From Dyella_B sp035503745 (GTDB lineage: Bacteria; Pseudomonadota; Gammaproteobacteria; Xanthomonadales; Rhodanobacteraceae): DNA of 64,000 nt. The notes beneath the pieces were generated by a model, which was not told the DNA's origin, searched no databases, and worked only from the letters and a program-made list of their open reading frames with translations. Position numbers and translations under genes: made by a program. The stretch is taken from positions 62,001 through 126,000 of the forward strand of contig NZ_DATJTC010000008.1 in assembly GCF_035503745.1 (NCBI RefSeq). Reading direction: 5' to 3'. This document shows, in pieces, positions 18,010 through 26,846 of the stretch. The number at the start of each line of letters is the position of its first letter. Within the stretch, counting starts at the first letter, position 1.

Positions 18010-18573
18010 ATGCTCAACTCACGCATTGCCCCCGCCGCCGTACTCGCCGGCCTTTGCTGGGCTCCCATTGCCCACGCCGCCACTGCTTCCGCCTTTGACG
18101 TGCTGGCGAACAACCAGTACGGCCAGCCCGTGGCGTTCCAGAGCGCCTCGGTGTTGAAGAAGGGCGACGTGATCAAGGTGCACACCTTCAATGCGCGGCC
18201 GGTGATGGTCCTGCAAGTGGCGATGTGCGATGCCGACTGCCCGCGCATGCATCTGGTCAAGACGATTCCGCTGTATCCGTACTACGCGGGCACCTCGGCG
18301 GTAGCCACGCAGAGCTTTGTCATTCCCGAAAACGGACGCGTATCGTTCTGGGTACAGCAGGCCGACAACCAGTTCAGCGTACCGATTGCCGGAGCGAGCG
18401 GCACCTGGAGCTTCACCTTCATCAACCGCTTCGCCAGTTATGCCGCGCCCACGCCATACCTGGATACGCAACCCATGGCCGCCGAAGGGACGACACTCAA
18501 CGACGGCACCCTGCGCGCCCGCTATTTTCACAACACCTTCATTACCGTGCGCCTGGCTGATTCGAACAGCTGA
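18010..18573 (+). CDS. Exported protein of unknown function, receptor-cluster member
   Basis: I do not recognise the family. The 187-residue product has a signal peptide (AIAHA-AT type, cleaved near residue 23) and a compact mature domain of about 160 residues rich in beta-prone segments. It has one Cys pair (AMCDADC) and many aromatic residues (LYPYYAG, WSFTFINRFASY). The start at 18010 has a GGAGG site. It lies 72 bases after the PepSY gene on the same strand and may be co-transcribed with it. A periplasmic metal or ligand carrier would fit, but nothing in the sequence proves it. Confidence 0.75.
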   Translation: MLNSRIAPAAVLAGLCWAPIAHAATASAFDVLANNQYGQPVAFQSASVLKKGDVIKVHTFNARPVMVLQVAMCDADCPRMHLVKTIPLYPYYAGTSAVATQSFVIPENGRVSFWVQQADNQFSVPIAGASGTWSFTFINRFASYAAPTPYLDTQPMAAEGTTLNDGTLRARYFHNTFITVRLADSNS

Positions 18574-18707
18574 ATCACGCCCGCTCGCAAAGCGTCACTG
18601 CGGCCGCTGTATACAGTGAACAAGCGATCAGTCTTCCCTCGCCTGGTCGCTCTTGGCACCATGCGCCTCATCCGGCCGCATCGTGCAGCGGCCACGCGGG
18701 AACCAAG

Positions 18708-20210
18708 ATGGATCGCACCTACATCCTAGCTATCGACCAGGGTACGACCAGCTCGCGCGCGATGTTGTTCGATCGGGACGGAGCCGTCGCCGGCATTGCC
18801 CAGCGCGAATTCAACCAGTATTTCCCGCAACCGGGATGGGTGGAACACGATCCGCGCGAAATCCTCGCCAGCGTGCGCAGCACCGTCGTGGAGGTGCTGA
18901 CCAAAACCCAAATCAGCGCTGCGCAGATTGCCGGCATCGGCATGACCAACCAACGCGAAACCACGGTAGTGTGGGACCGGTCCACGGGACAGGCCATTCA
19001 CCATGCGATCGTGTGGCAGTCGCGTCAGACCACGGGCCTCTGTGAGCGGCTCAAGGCGGACGGCTATGAACCGCTGGTGCGCGAACGCACCGGCTTGCTG
19101 ATCGATGCGTATTTTTCGGGCACCAAGGTCAAGTGGATACTCGATCGCGTGGACGGCGCGCACGCGCGTGCCGCGCGCGGCGAGCTGCTGTTTGGCACCA
19201 TCGACAGCTGGCTGATCTGGAACCTTTCGGAAGGCAGGACCCACGTTACCGATGTCAGCAATGCCTCGCGCACGTTGCTGTACGACATTCATAAACGCCA
19301 ATGGTGTCCGGACCTGCTGCACATGCTGGACATTCCCGCCGCCATGCTGCCGAACGTGCGTTCCAGCAGCGAGGTCTACGCCTATACCGATGCCATGCAA
19401 TTCTTCGGGCAGCGCATTCCGATCGCGGGTGTCGCAGGCGACCAGCAGGCCGCGCTGTTCGGCCAGGCCTGCTTCGAGGCGGGCATGGCCAAGAACACCT
19501 ATGGCACCGGCTGCTTTCTGCTGATGAATACCGGCACGCAGGCCGTGCGTTCGGAGCATGGCCTGCTTACTACGCTGGCCTGGGACGTCGGCGGGAAAGT
19601 CGAATATGCGCTGGAAGGCAGCATCTTCGTGGCCGGCTCCGCGCTGCAATGGTTGCGCGACGGACTGCGCATGCTGGACGATTCGTCCGATTCGCAAAGC
19701 TATGCGCAACGCGTGGAGTCCACCGACGGCGTGTATTGCGTGCCCGCGTTCGTCGGGCTCGGCGCGCCCTACTGGCGCAGCGACGTGCGCGGGGCGATGT
19801 TCGGTCTTACGCGCGGCACGCGCAAGGAACATTTCATTCGCGCGGTGCTGGAAGCGCTGGCCTATCAGACACGCGATGTGCTCGACGCGATGCAGGCCGA
19901 TGCAGGCCTTACGCTCAAGGCCCTGCGCGCCGACGGCGGCGCCATCGCCAACGACTTTCTCGCCCAATTCCAGGCCGACATCCTCGACGTGTCCCTGGCT
20001 CGCCCAATGGTGAGCGAAACCACTGCGCTCGGTGCCGCGTACCTGGCCGGCCTGGCGGTGGGATTCTGGGAAAGCCGCGAGCAGATCGCCCGGCAGTGGC
20101 GCGTGCAACGCCAATTCGAACCATGCATGGATGCAGCCCGCCGGGATGCGCTTTACGCGGGCTGGAAGCGCGCCATCGACGCGGTGCTGCGTTTCGGCGA
20201 CGGCCGCTGA
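18708..20210 (+). CDS. glpK: Glycerol kinase
   Basis: GlpK phosphorylates glycerol to sn-glycerol 3-phosphate with ATP. The FGGY-family start IDQGTTSSRAMLFD, the GMTNQRET and VWQSRQT blocks, the GDQQAALFGQACF ATPase segment and KNTYGTGCFLLMN are all present. Length (500) is standard. No glpF or glpD is adjacent, so the glycerol genes are dispersed here. A perfect palindrome CTGTATACAG at 18607-18616 lies about 90 bases before the start and could be an operator, but I cannot link it to a known regulator. Confidence 0.97.
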   Translation: MDRTYILAIDQGTTSSRAMLFDRDGAVAGIAQREFNQYFPQPGWVEHDPREILASVRSTVVEVLTKTQISAAQIAGIGMTNQRETTVVWDRSTGQAIHHAIVWQSRQTTGLCERLKADGYEPLVRERTGLLIDAYFSGTKVKWILDRVDGAHARAARGELLFGTIDSWLIWNLSEGRTHVTDVSNASRTLLYDIHKRQWCPDLLHMLDIPAAMLPNVRSSSEVYAYTDAMQFFGQRIPIAGVAGDQQAALFGQACFEAGMAKNTYGTGCFLLMNTGTQAVRSEHGLLTTLAWDVGGKVEYALEGSIFVAGSALQWLRDGLRMLDDSSDSQSYAQRVESTDGVYCVPAFVGLGAPYWRSDVRGAMFGLTRGTRKEHFIRAVLEALAYQTRDVLDAMQADAGLTLKALRADGGAIANDFLAQFQADILDVSLARPMVSETTALGAAYLAGLAVGFWESREQIARQWRVQRQFEPCMDAARRDALYAGWKRAIDAVLRFGDGR

Positions 20211-20226
20211 ATCGCCAAAGCCCCGC

Positions 20227-21066
20227 TCAGGTCTGAGCGTTCGCCGGTGCGTCATAGTCATGGCGCGCCGCTTCCATCAGGGACCGGTTGTCGTGCTTCC
20301 ACGGATGGAAACCCGGCACGAACCATCTCAACCACTGCGCGCCGATGCGCATGATCGGCGCAGGCGATACAAACAGGAAACACAGCAGGCGCAGCCAGCC
20401 GCCCAGATCGTTGCGCGTGCCGTCGGCCTTGGACAGGCGCCACATGAACTGCCATGTGCGATAGGTGAACAGTCCCGTGATCCACAGCATCGCACGACAA
20501 CGGCGGCGCCAGCGCACGAAGGCCGAACCGCCCACACGCTGATACACATCGAACGCCACGGCCTTGTGCTCGGTCTCCTCCAGCGCATGCCAGCGCCAGA
20601 TCGCCGCCATGCGCGGATCGGCCTTGCGCAAGGTACCGGGATGACGCAACACGTGATCGGCCAGCATGGCGGTGAAATGCTCCAGGCAGATGGTAACGGC
20701 CAACTGTCCGATCGGCGGCAGGGTTCGCGCACGGCGATCCTGCACCTCGCGCACGATGCCCATCAGCGCGTACGCGCCAACGCCCTGGCTTTCCAGCCGC
20801 TCGTTATAAGCAAGATGTTCGCGGCTATGCATGGCTTCCTGTCCAATGAAACCCCCGACAGCCGCATCCAGCGCCGCATCCTCGGCAATCGCCGGGCGAA
20901 ACGCGCGCACGCTGTCGATGAAGAAGCGTTCGCCATCGGGAAACATCAGCGACAAAGCGTCGAAATAGCGCGTCTGATGCGCATCGCCATCAAGCCAGTA
21001 ACGGGGGATATCCGCCTGCATGTCAAAATGCAGATCGCGACGGACGATGCGGGGCGCATAGCTCAT
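20227..21066 (-). CDS. PF10118 predicted metal-dependent hydrolase
   Basis: A 279-residue protein of PF10118 (predicted metal-dependent hydrolase). The helical domain carries repeated Glu and His residues: FIGQEAMHSREHLAYN, LEHFTAMLADHVL and WHALEETEHKAVAFDVY, a pattern like that of ferritin-like di-metal proteins. C-terminal hydrophobic stretches (about 185-215 and 240-258) may contact the membrane. The gene is convergent with glpK and 81 bases from the divergent PEBP gene. Substrate is unknown for the family. Assignment to the family is good. Confidence 0.85.
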   Translation of the reverse strand: MSYAPRIVRRDLHFDMQADIPRYWLDGDAHQTRYFDALSLMFPDGERFFIDSVRAFRPAIAEDAALDAAVGGFIGQEAMHSREHLAYNERLESQGVGAYALMGIVREVQDRRARTLPPIGQLAVTICLEHFTAMLADHVLRHPGTLRKADPRMAAIWRWHALEETEHKAVAFDVYQRVGGSAFVRWRRRCRAMLWITGLFTYRTWQFMWRLSKADGTRNDLGGWLRLLCFLFVSPAPIMRIGAQWLRWFVPGFHPWKHDNRSLMEAARHDYDAPANAQT

Positions 21067-21147
21067 ACCCTAAAACTAGGCCGCGGCGCGCTGTGTTTCA
21101 AGGGGATCATCCGCCGGGCGATTGGCGCTAAGCTTGCAAGGTCGGGT

Positions 21148-21726
21148 ATGCGGAAAACCGCCATGGCTTCGAACATCCCATTGCATCGCATCGGTGCCGG
21201 CCTGCTGGTTTCCATGCTGTTTTGCCTCAGCGCCGCATGCACGCAGGAGGCCGGCAGCGCACCCGTTGCTCCATTGCGCGTAACCAGCGACAGCTTCAAG
21301 GACGGCGGCAGCATGCCAAGCAAGCTGACCTGCGATGGGGCCGACGTCTCGCCCGACCTGCAGCTGCCCTCGCCGCCGGCAGGCACCAAGAGCCTGGCCA
21401 TCATCATGGAAGACCCCGATGCACCGGAACCATTCACCCACTGGGTCGCCTACGACATTCCCGCCGGTACCCATCATCTGGCCGAAGGCGCATCCACGCC
21501 GCATAAACGTTTCGAGGGCGCCGCCGAAGGACTCAACAGTTTCGGCGACCTGGGCTACGAGGGCCCCTGTCCACCTTCGGGATCGCCGCACCACTACATC
21601 TTCCACGTGTACGCGCTAGACGAAGACCCCAGGCTACCCGCCGGCCAGACACGCGATCAGTTGGCCGCGGCTGTACGCGGGCACGTGCTCGCCGAGGGCA
21701 TGATCACCGGGATTTACGGTCGCTGA
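21148..21726 (+). CDS. YbhB/YbcL-type PEBP lipoprotein
   Basis: A 192-residue phosphatidylethanolamine-binding-protein (Raf-kinase-inhibitor-like) homologue. The ligand pocket motifs are clear: ITSDSF-like start (VTSDSFKDGGSMP), ADVSPDLQL, IIMEDPDAPEPFTHWVAYDIP, GYEGPCPPSGSPHHYIFHVYALD. The N-terminus is a lipoprotein signal ending LSAAC (Cys31), so the protein is probably membrane-anchored in the periplasm, whereas E. coli YbhB is cytoplasmic. ATG at 21148 or 21163 could be used. Ligand and role in bacteria are not known. Confidence 0.9.
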   Translation: MRKTAMASNIPLHRIGAGLLVSMLFCLSAACTQEAGSAPVAPLRVTSDSFKDGGSMPSKLTCDGADVSPDLQLPSPPAGTKSLAIIMEDPDAPEPFTHWVAYDIPAGTHHLAEGASTPHKRFEGAAEGLNSFGDLGYEGPCPPSGSPHHYIFHVYALDEDPRLPAGQTRDQLAAAVRGHVLAEGMITGIYGR

Positions 21727-21799
21727 GCCACGCGGATCGGACATCGCCGTCGATCGTGACATGAAGCGCGACGCTTCGCACATCGTCTGCTGCGTCGGT

Positions 21800-22213
21800 T
21801 CAACGGCGCAGCACGCTCTCCACCAGCCGCTCGACCGGCGCAAGGTTGGCCAGCAACTCCGCCGGCAAGCCGTGTCGCTGGATGATGTAGGCGGCGTCAT
21901 TCATCGTCACATCCACCTCGCCTGCCGGCGACTCGGTGACTAGCGCCTTCAGCGGCAGGTCCAAGCCCGATTGCGGATTGGCCAGCATCAAGGGCGTGCC
22001 CGCCTTGGGGTTGCCGAACAGGATCAGCGTGGTCGGCGGCATCGAAATACCCACCGCCAGCGCTTCGGCTTGCTGGTCGATGCTTGCGAAAACCTTGATG
22101 CCCCGCTCGGCGAATGCGGCCAGCAAACGCCGCACGGTGTCATCGAAGGGGTAGCCACTGCGCAAACGAACCACGCCGGCCGCATCGTTTGAATGCGCAT
22201 CATAGGCCATCAC
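21800..22213 (-). CDS. DUF302 family protein
   Basis: A 136-137-residue protein of the DUF302 family (RSGYPFDDTVRRLLAAFAERGIKVFASIDQQAEA, ILFGNPKAGTPLMLANP, ALVTESPAGEVDVTMNDAAYI). DUF302 domains form an alpha-beta dimer fold and have no agreed function, though many occur near redox or metal genes. No signal peptide is seen. Translation may start at GTG 22213 or ATG 22210. The ATG overlaps the TGA of a short upstream open frame (TGATG), which would allow coupling. Confidence 0.88.
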   Translation of the reverse strand: MMAYDAHSNDAAGVVRLRSGYPFDDTVRRLLAAFAERGIKVFASIDQQAEALAVGISMPPTTLILFGNPKAGTPLMLANPQSGLDLPLKALVTESPAGEVDVTMNDAAYIIQRHGLPAELLANLAPVERLVESVLRR

Positions 22214-22374
22214 TTCGCACTCCCATCGTAAGGGGCATGTATGCGTCCCTCATAACTTACCACCAGGGCCGAACCTTCATGCACCTGGGCCTGCACCGGC
22301 ACCTCGCCGATACGGCCCGCGCACTCGTCCAAGCCGCGCGCGCCAATTGCCCTAAGCGCCTCTCGCACTGGCAT
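22210..22374 (-). CDS. Possible small protein coupled to the DUF302 gene
   Basis: An open frame of 54 codons (from ATG 22374; up to 75 from ATG 22437) ends in TGATG overlapping the DUF302 start. The sequence VQAQVHEGSALVVSYEGRIHAP looks like plausible protein, and the coupling supports translation. Against it, the ribosome site is poor and the longer form would overlap the divergent amidohydrolase start. I do not recognise a family. It could equally be leader DNA. Confidence 0.3.
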   Translation of the reverse strand: MPVREALRAIGARGLDECAGRIGEVPVQAQVHEGSALVVSYEGRIHAPYDGSAK

Positions 22375-22435
22375 GCAGGCACGGTCTTTGATACACGTTA
22401 CAAAGATGTAGAGAACCAGCCAAGGGGAGAATGCC

Positions 22436-23758
22436 ATGCCGATGCGTCAAGCAAAACGCACGTTGGCCGCCTGCGCGACCGTGCTGCTGGCCTGCACGTT
22501 GGGTAGCGCGCGCGCTGCGACCGTCAACCAGCCCGCCGATCACCCCTGGCTGCTCAAGGCCGATCGCGTGTTCGACGCACGCAGCGAACAGGCCCATGCC
22601 GGCTGGGTGGTGCTGGTGCAAGGCGACAAGATCGCCGCCGTCGGCCCCGCATCACAAGTCAGCGCCCCACCCGGCACCCAGACCATCGACCTGCCCGGCA
22701 CCACCTTGCTCCCCGGCCTGATCGATGCGCACTCGCACATCTTCCTGCATCCGTACAACGAAACGCTCTGGAACGATCAGGTGCTGAAGGAAACCCTGGC
22801 CTATCGCACCATCGAAGCCGTGCAGCACGTGCACGACACCTTGATGGCCGGCTTTACGGCCTTGCGCGACCTGGGCACCGAAGGCGCCGGCTATGCCGAC
22901 GTCGATGTCCAGCACGCCATCAATGACGGCCTGATTCCTGGCCCGCATCTGTTCGTGGCCACGCGCGCCACCATCGCGGCGCATTGCTACGGCCCCGGCC
23001 CACTGGGTTTTCGCACCGATATCGACCTGCCGCAAGGCGGCATCCCGGTCAGCGGCACGGCACAGATGATCGATGCCGTGCGCGACCAGGCCGGCCATGG
23101 TGCGGACTGGATCAAGCTTTACGCCGACTATCACTGCGGCAAGAGCAGCGGTGCGGTGCCTACGTTTACGCAGGAAGAACTCAACGTGGGCGTGGAAACC
23201 GCCCATTCGCTGGGCCTGCCCGTGGCGGTGCACTCCACCACGCCCGAAGGCATGCGCCGCGCCATCCTTGCCGGCGTGGATACCGTCGAACATGCCTATG
23301 GCGGCACGCGCGAGGTATTTGAGCTGATGAAGCAGCACAACGTCGCCTACATGCCCACGCTCGAAGCGGAAGCCGCCTATGCCGAATACTTCAAAGGCTG
23401 GAAACCCGGCATGCCGCCGACCGCGGACATGCAGACAGCGGCCAACGCCTTCAAGCTGGCCATGCAAGTGGGCGTCACCATCGGTTGCGGCAGCGACGTG
23501 GGCGTATTTAAGCACGGCACCAACTACAAGGAACTGGAATGGATGGTGCGCGATGGCATGTCGCCGACGCGCGCACTGCTCGCCGCCACGGCGGTCGATG
23601 CAAAAATCCTGCGGCAGCAGGATCACTTCGGGCAACTGCGCACCGGACTCGACGCCGACATCATTGCCGTACAAGGCGACCCCACGGCAGACATCCGTGC
23701 CATCGAGCACGTTCCGTTCGTGATGAAGGGCGGCGTGATCTACAAGTCATCGCCCTGA
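22436..23758 (+). CDS. Exported amidohydrolase-superfamily enzyme
   Basis: A 440-residue metal-dependent amidohydrolase with a signal peptide (cleaved near SARA-AT, residue 27). It has IDAHSHIF (the HxH metal motif), the metal-bridging Lys in DWIKLYADYH, VAVHSTTPEG and VEHAYGG (metal histidines) and GCGSDVGVF (catalytic Asp). It belongs to the imidazolonepropionase-like/Xaa-Pro-dipeptidase cluster that cleaves N-acyl or N-capped dipeptides such as Xaa-Pro, Xaa-Lys or Xaa-Arg. GGGGAG precedes the ATG. It is a single gene with a shared terminator before hutU. Exact substrate is not readable. Confidence 0.9.
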   Translation: MPMRQAKRTLAACATVLLACTLGSARAATVNQPADHPWLLKADRVFDARSEQAHAGWVVLVQGDKIAAVGPASQVSAPPGTQTIDLPGTTLLPGLIDAHSHIFLHPYNETLWNDQVLKETLAYRTIEAVQHVHDTLMAGFTALRDLGTEGAGYADVDVQHAINDGLIPGPHLFVATRATIAAHCYGPGPLGFRTDIDLPQGGIPVSGTAQMIDAVRDQAGHGADWIKLYADYHCGKSSGAVPTFTQEELNVGVETAHSLGLPVAVHSTTPEGMRRAILAGVDTVEHAYGGTREVFELMKQHNVAYMPTLEAEAAYAEYFKGWKPGMPPTADMQTAANAFKLAMQVGVTIGCGSDVGVFKHGTNYKELEWMVRDGMSPTRALLAATAVDAKILRQQDHFGQLRTGLDADIIAVQGDPTADIRAIEHVPFVMKGGVIYKSSP

Positions 23759-23825
23759 ACAAGACGGCGGACGATGGGCAAACGGCCCTAAGGACGCACC
23801 TTTGCACGTGCGAACGGCTGATACG

Positions 23826-23860
23826 AAAACGCCACACCCCGATCGGGGGCGTGGCGGCTT
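23826..23860. terminator. Bidirectional terminator between amidohydrolase and hutU
   Basis: A 27-nt near-perfect hairpin at 23830-23856 (CGCCAC with GTGGCG, inner CCCCGATCGGGG) has a TTTT run on the plus side and a TTTT run on the minus side. It sits between two convergent genes and should stop both. Confidence 0.9.
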
Positions 23861-23885
23861 TTCGACTGGAAAGCCCGATGCAACC

Positions 23886-25556
23886 TCAGGCCATCGGCAA
23901 CTTCAACCCCTGCTCTTTCGCGCACTTCGCGGCGATCTCGTAGCCCGCATCGGCATGGCGCATCACGCCCGTGCCCGGATCGTTCCACAACACGCGCGCA
24001 ATGCGCTTGTCGGCGGCTTCGCTGCCATCGCACACGATCACTACGCCCGAGTGCTGGCTATAGCCCATGCCCACGCCGCCACCGTGATGCAGGCTGACCC
24101 ACGTCGCACCGCCGGCGACATTGAGCATGGCGTTGAGCAGCGGCCAATCCGATACCGCATCGCTGCCGTCCTTCATCGCTTCAGTCTCGCGGTTGGGGCT
24201 GGCGACGGAGCCGGAGTCCAGATGATCGCGACCGATCACCACCGGGGCTTTCAGTTCACCCTTGCGCACCATCTCGTTGAATGCCAGCCCCAGTTTATGG
24301 CGCTGGCCCAAGCCCACCCAGCAGATACGCGCCGGCAGGCCCTGGAAGCTGATGCGCTGCCCGGCCATGTCGAGCCAGTTGTGCAGGTGCGGATCGTCGG
24401 GAATCAGCTCCTTCACTTTGGCGTCGGTCTTGATGATGTCCTGCGGATCGCCGGACAGCGCCACCCAGCGGAACGGGCCCACCCCACGGCAGAACAGCGG
24501 ACGCACGAAGGCCGGCACGAAACCGGGGAAATCGAACGCGTTGGCGCAGCCTTCGTCCTTCGCCATCTGGCGGATGTTGTTGCCGTAGTCGAAGGTGGGA
24601 ATGCCTTGCGCATGGAAGGCGAGCATGGCTTCCACATGCTTCTTCATCGACTTCTTGGCGGCATCGCGCGTGCCGTTCGGATCGCTCTTGCGGCGCTCCA
24701 ACCACTGTTCCACCGTCCAGCCCTGCGGCAGGTAGCCGTTGACCGGATCGTGCGCGCTGGTTTGGTCGGTCACCGCGTGGGGTTTTACGCCGCGGCGTAC
24801 CAGTTCGGGCAGCACGTCGGCGGCATTGCCAAGCAGCGCGATGGATTTGGCTTCGCCGGCCTTGGTGTATTTTTCGATGCGTGCGAGCGCGTCGTCCAGA
24901 TCGCTGGCCTGTTCGTCGACATAGCGCGTCTTCAAGCGGAAATCGATGCGGCTCTGCTGGCATTCGATGTTGAGGCTGCACGCGCCGGCCAGCGAAGCGG
25001 CCAGCGGCTGCGCGCCGCCCATGCCGCCCAGGCCCGCGGTGAGAATCCATTTGCCCTTGAGGCTGCCCTGATAGTGCTGGCGCCCCATCTCCACGAAGGT
25101 TTCGTAGGTGCCCTGCACAATACCCTGCGAGCCGATGTAGATCCACGAACCGGCCGTCATCTGGCCGTACATCATCAGGCCCTTCTTATCCAGCTCGTTG
25201 AAGTGTTCCCAGTTCGCCCAGGCCGGCACCAGGTTGGAGTTGGCGATCAGCACGCGCGGTGCGTCCGGATGCGTGGGAAACACGCCCACCGGCTTGCCGG
25301 ACTGCACCAGCAGGGTTTCGTCGTCGTTGAGCTCGCGCAGGGCGCGCAGGATGGCGTCGAAGCACTCCCAGTTGCGCGCGGCGCGGCCAATGCCGCCATA
25401 GACCACCAGTTCCGCCGGATTTTCGGCCACGGCCGGGTCCAGGTTGTTCTGGATCATGCGGTACGGCGCCTCGGTGAGCCAGCTCTTGCAGCTCAGTTCC
25501 GTGCCGTGCGGGGCGCGGATGGTGCGGGAGGTGTCGATGCGGGTGGGAGCGTTCAT
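23886..25556 (-). CDS. hutU: Urocanate hydratase
   Basis: HutU hydrates urocanate to imidazolone-5-propionate, step two of histidine degradation, using tightly bound NAD+ as electrophile. The 556-residue length and conserved blocks are typical: GTELSCKSWLTEAPYRMI near the start, VVYGGIGRAARNW, ILTAGLGGMGGAQPLA (NAD-binding), VLPELVRRGVKPHAVTDQTSAHDP, IAREHLDSGS-like GRDHLDSGSVASPNRETE and GGGVGMGYSQHSG. It is separated from hutF and hutI by 12-18 kb, and hutH is not in the window, so the hut genes do not form one operon here. Confidence 0.98.
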   Translation of the reverse strand: MNAPTRIDTSRTIRAPHGTELSCKSWLTEAPYRMIQNNLDPAVAENPAELVVYGGIGRAARNWECFDAILRALRELNDDETLLVQSGKPVGVFPTHPDAPRVLIANSNLVPAWANWEHFNELDKKGLMMYGQMTAGSWIYIGSQGIVQGTYETFVEMGRQHYQGSLKGKWILTAGLGGMGGAQPLAASLAGACSLNIECQQSRIDFRLKTRYVDEQASDLDDALARIEKYTKAGEAKSIALLGNAADVLPELVRRGVKPHAVTDQTSAHDPVNGYLPQGWTVEQWLERRKSDPNGTRDAAKKSMKKHVEAMLAFHAQGIPTFDYGNNIRQMAKDEGCANAFDFPGFVPAFVRPLFCRGVGPFRWVALSGDPQDIIKTDAKVKELIPDDPHLHNWLDMAGQRISFQGLPARICWVGLGQRHKLGLAFNEMVRKGELKAPVVIGRDHLDSGSVASPNRETEAMKDGSDAVSDWPLLNAMLNVAGGATWVSLHHGGGVGMGYSQHSGVVIVCDGSEAADKRIARVLWNDPGTGVMRHADAGYEIAAKCAKEQGLKLPMA

Positions 25557-25729
25557 CGGAATACCTGCGACGGCTTTGGGGAAAGATCCCCATTATGGTC
25601 GCCCCGTTTGGCCACCGCCAACTGCAGTGCGGCAAAAGCGGGCCGCCGCGCTCCGCCAGGATCGATGTAACTGCGGGCGCTTCTCGTACGAAGCACGCGA
25701 CAACACGCCCAAACCGGAGGAAGATCGCC

Positions 25730-25777
25730 ATGTGGATCGTTGAAGTCTCATCCGTCGGGAAGGGTTTCCATGAGTGA
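25730..25777 (+). CDS. 15-codon leader ORF overlapping the catalase start
   Basis: A short frame (MWIVEVSSVGKGFHE) starts 8-9 bases after a strong GGAGGAAG ribosome site and stops 5 bases after the catalase ATG. The catalase gene has a weaker site of its own (GGGAAGGG), which lies inside this frame. The arrangement fits a translated leader that feeds ribosomes to the downstream start. There is no homology call possible at this length. Confidence 0.45.
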   Translation: MWIVEVSSVGKGFHE

Positions 25778-26846
25778 GCCGTCCGTATCCCCTCTAAGTC
25801 CTGGTGCCGTGGTGCTTCGCTTCCTGCTGATCGGTGCGATCCTGCTGATCACGGTGCTGGCGTTCGGCTATGTCGGCGGATGGCTGGCACCAGGACGGCT
25901 TACCGCGCAGCGCATGGTCAATCAGCTGCAGACCGATGCAGGCGTGTTTCCCGGCTACCGCCGCAACCACGCCAAAGGGGTGTGCGTGGCCGGTTACTTC
26001 GACAGCAACGGGCGGGCGCAAGCCTATTCGGTCGCCCAGGTATTCGCGCCGGGCCGCACACCGGTAGTGGGACGGCTTGCCGTGCCGGGCGGCAATCCTT
26101 ACGCGCCGGACAGCAGCGTGCCCATTCGCAGTTTTGCACTGCGCTTCAACCAGGCCAACGGCCAGCAATGGCGCACCGGCATGAATGCCATGCCCGTGTT
26201 CCCTGTCGCCACGCCGCAAGCGTTTTATGAGCTGACCGTAGCGCAGCAACCCGATCCCGCCAGCGGCAAGCCCAATCCCGCCAAGCTCGGCGCTTTCTTC
26301 GCCGCGCATCCGGAAGCGAGCGCGTTTCTGGCCTGGGTGAAAACCGCCAAACCCTCGGCGAGCTATACCACCGAAACCTATTGGAGCTTGAACGCTTTCG
26401 AACTGGTGGATGCGCATGGCGAAAAACATGCCGTGCGTTGGCGGATGGTGCCCGACAATGGCCATTCCACGCCCGGCGGCGCCGAACCCAACTATCTGGA
26501 AGCCGATCTGCAGCAACGGCTCGCGCAAGGGCCGCAGCGCTGGCATTTGATCATCACGCTGGCCAATCCTGGCGATCCCACCGACGATGCCACCAAAGTC
26601 TGGCCGTCCGATCGCCAGGAAATCGATGCGGGCACGCTGGTCATCACTGGCGCCGAGCCCCAGGCGAGCGGTCCGTGCCGCGACATCAATTACGATCCGA
26701 CGGTACTGCCCGATGGCATCGAGATCTCCGACGATCCGCTGCTGCCCGCGCGCTCGGCCGCTTATGCCACGTCCTACCTGCGCCGCACCAGCGAAGAAGC
26801 GCATCTGCCGGGCACCGCAACGGCCCATCAGCCGGAGGCCAAGTGA
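25770..26846 (+). CDS. Membrane-anchored catalase-family peroxidase (SrpA-like)
   Basis: A 358-residue small catalase-fold heme peroxidase. An N-terminal helix (about residues 10-35) anchors or exports it. The catalase core lacks the full-length tetramer regions but keeps the family blocks: PGYRRNHAKGVCVAGYF (distal His), SFALRFNQANG, NAMPVFPV and YWSLNAFELVDAHGE. Such short catalases act as organic-peroxide peroxidases and often use an electron donor. The gene ends ATGA-coupled to a cytochrome b561, which is a plausible donor. The start at 25770 follows GGGAAGGG. Exported location is inferred from the helix. Confidence 0.9.
   Translation: MSEPSVSPLSPGAVVLRFLLIGAILLITVLAFGYVGGWLAPGRLTAQRMVNQLQTDAGVFPGYRRNHAKGVCVAGYFDSNGRAQAYSVAQVFAPGRTPVVGRLAVPGGNPYAPDSSVPIRSFALRFNQANGQQWRTGMNAMPVFPVATPQAFYELTVAQQPDPASGKPNPAKLGAFFAAHPEASAFLAWVKTAKPSASYTTETYWSLNAFELVDAHGEKHAVRWRMVPDNGHSTPGGAEPNYLEADLQQRLAQGPQRWHLIITLANPGDPTDDATKVWPSDRQEIDAGTLVITGAEPQASGPCRDINYDPTVLPDGIEISDDPLLPARSAAYATSYLRRTSEEAHLPGTATAHQPEAK

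Noticed and set aside
23802..25670. A plus-strand frame of 622 codons over hutU
   Set aside because: Antisense of a highly conserved enzyme; no domain visible.
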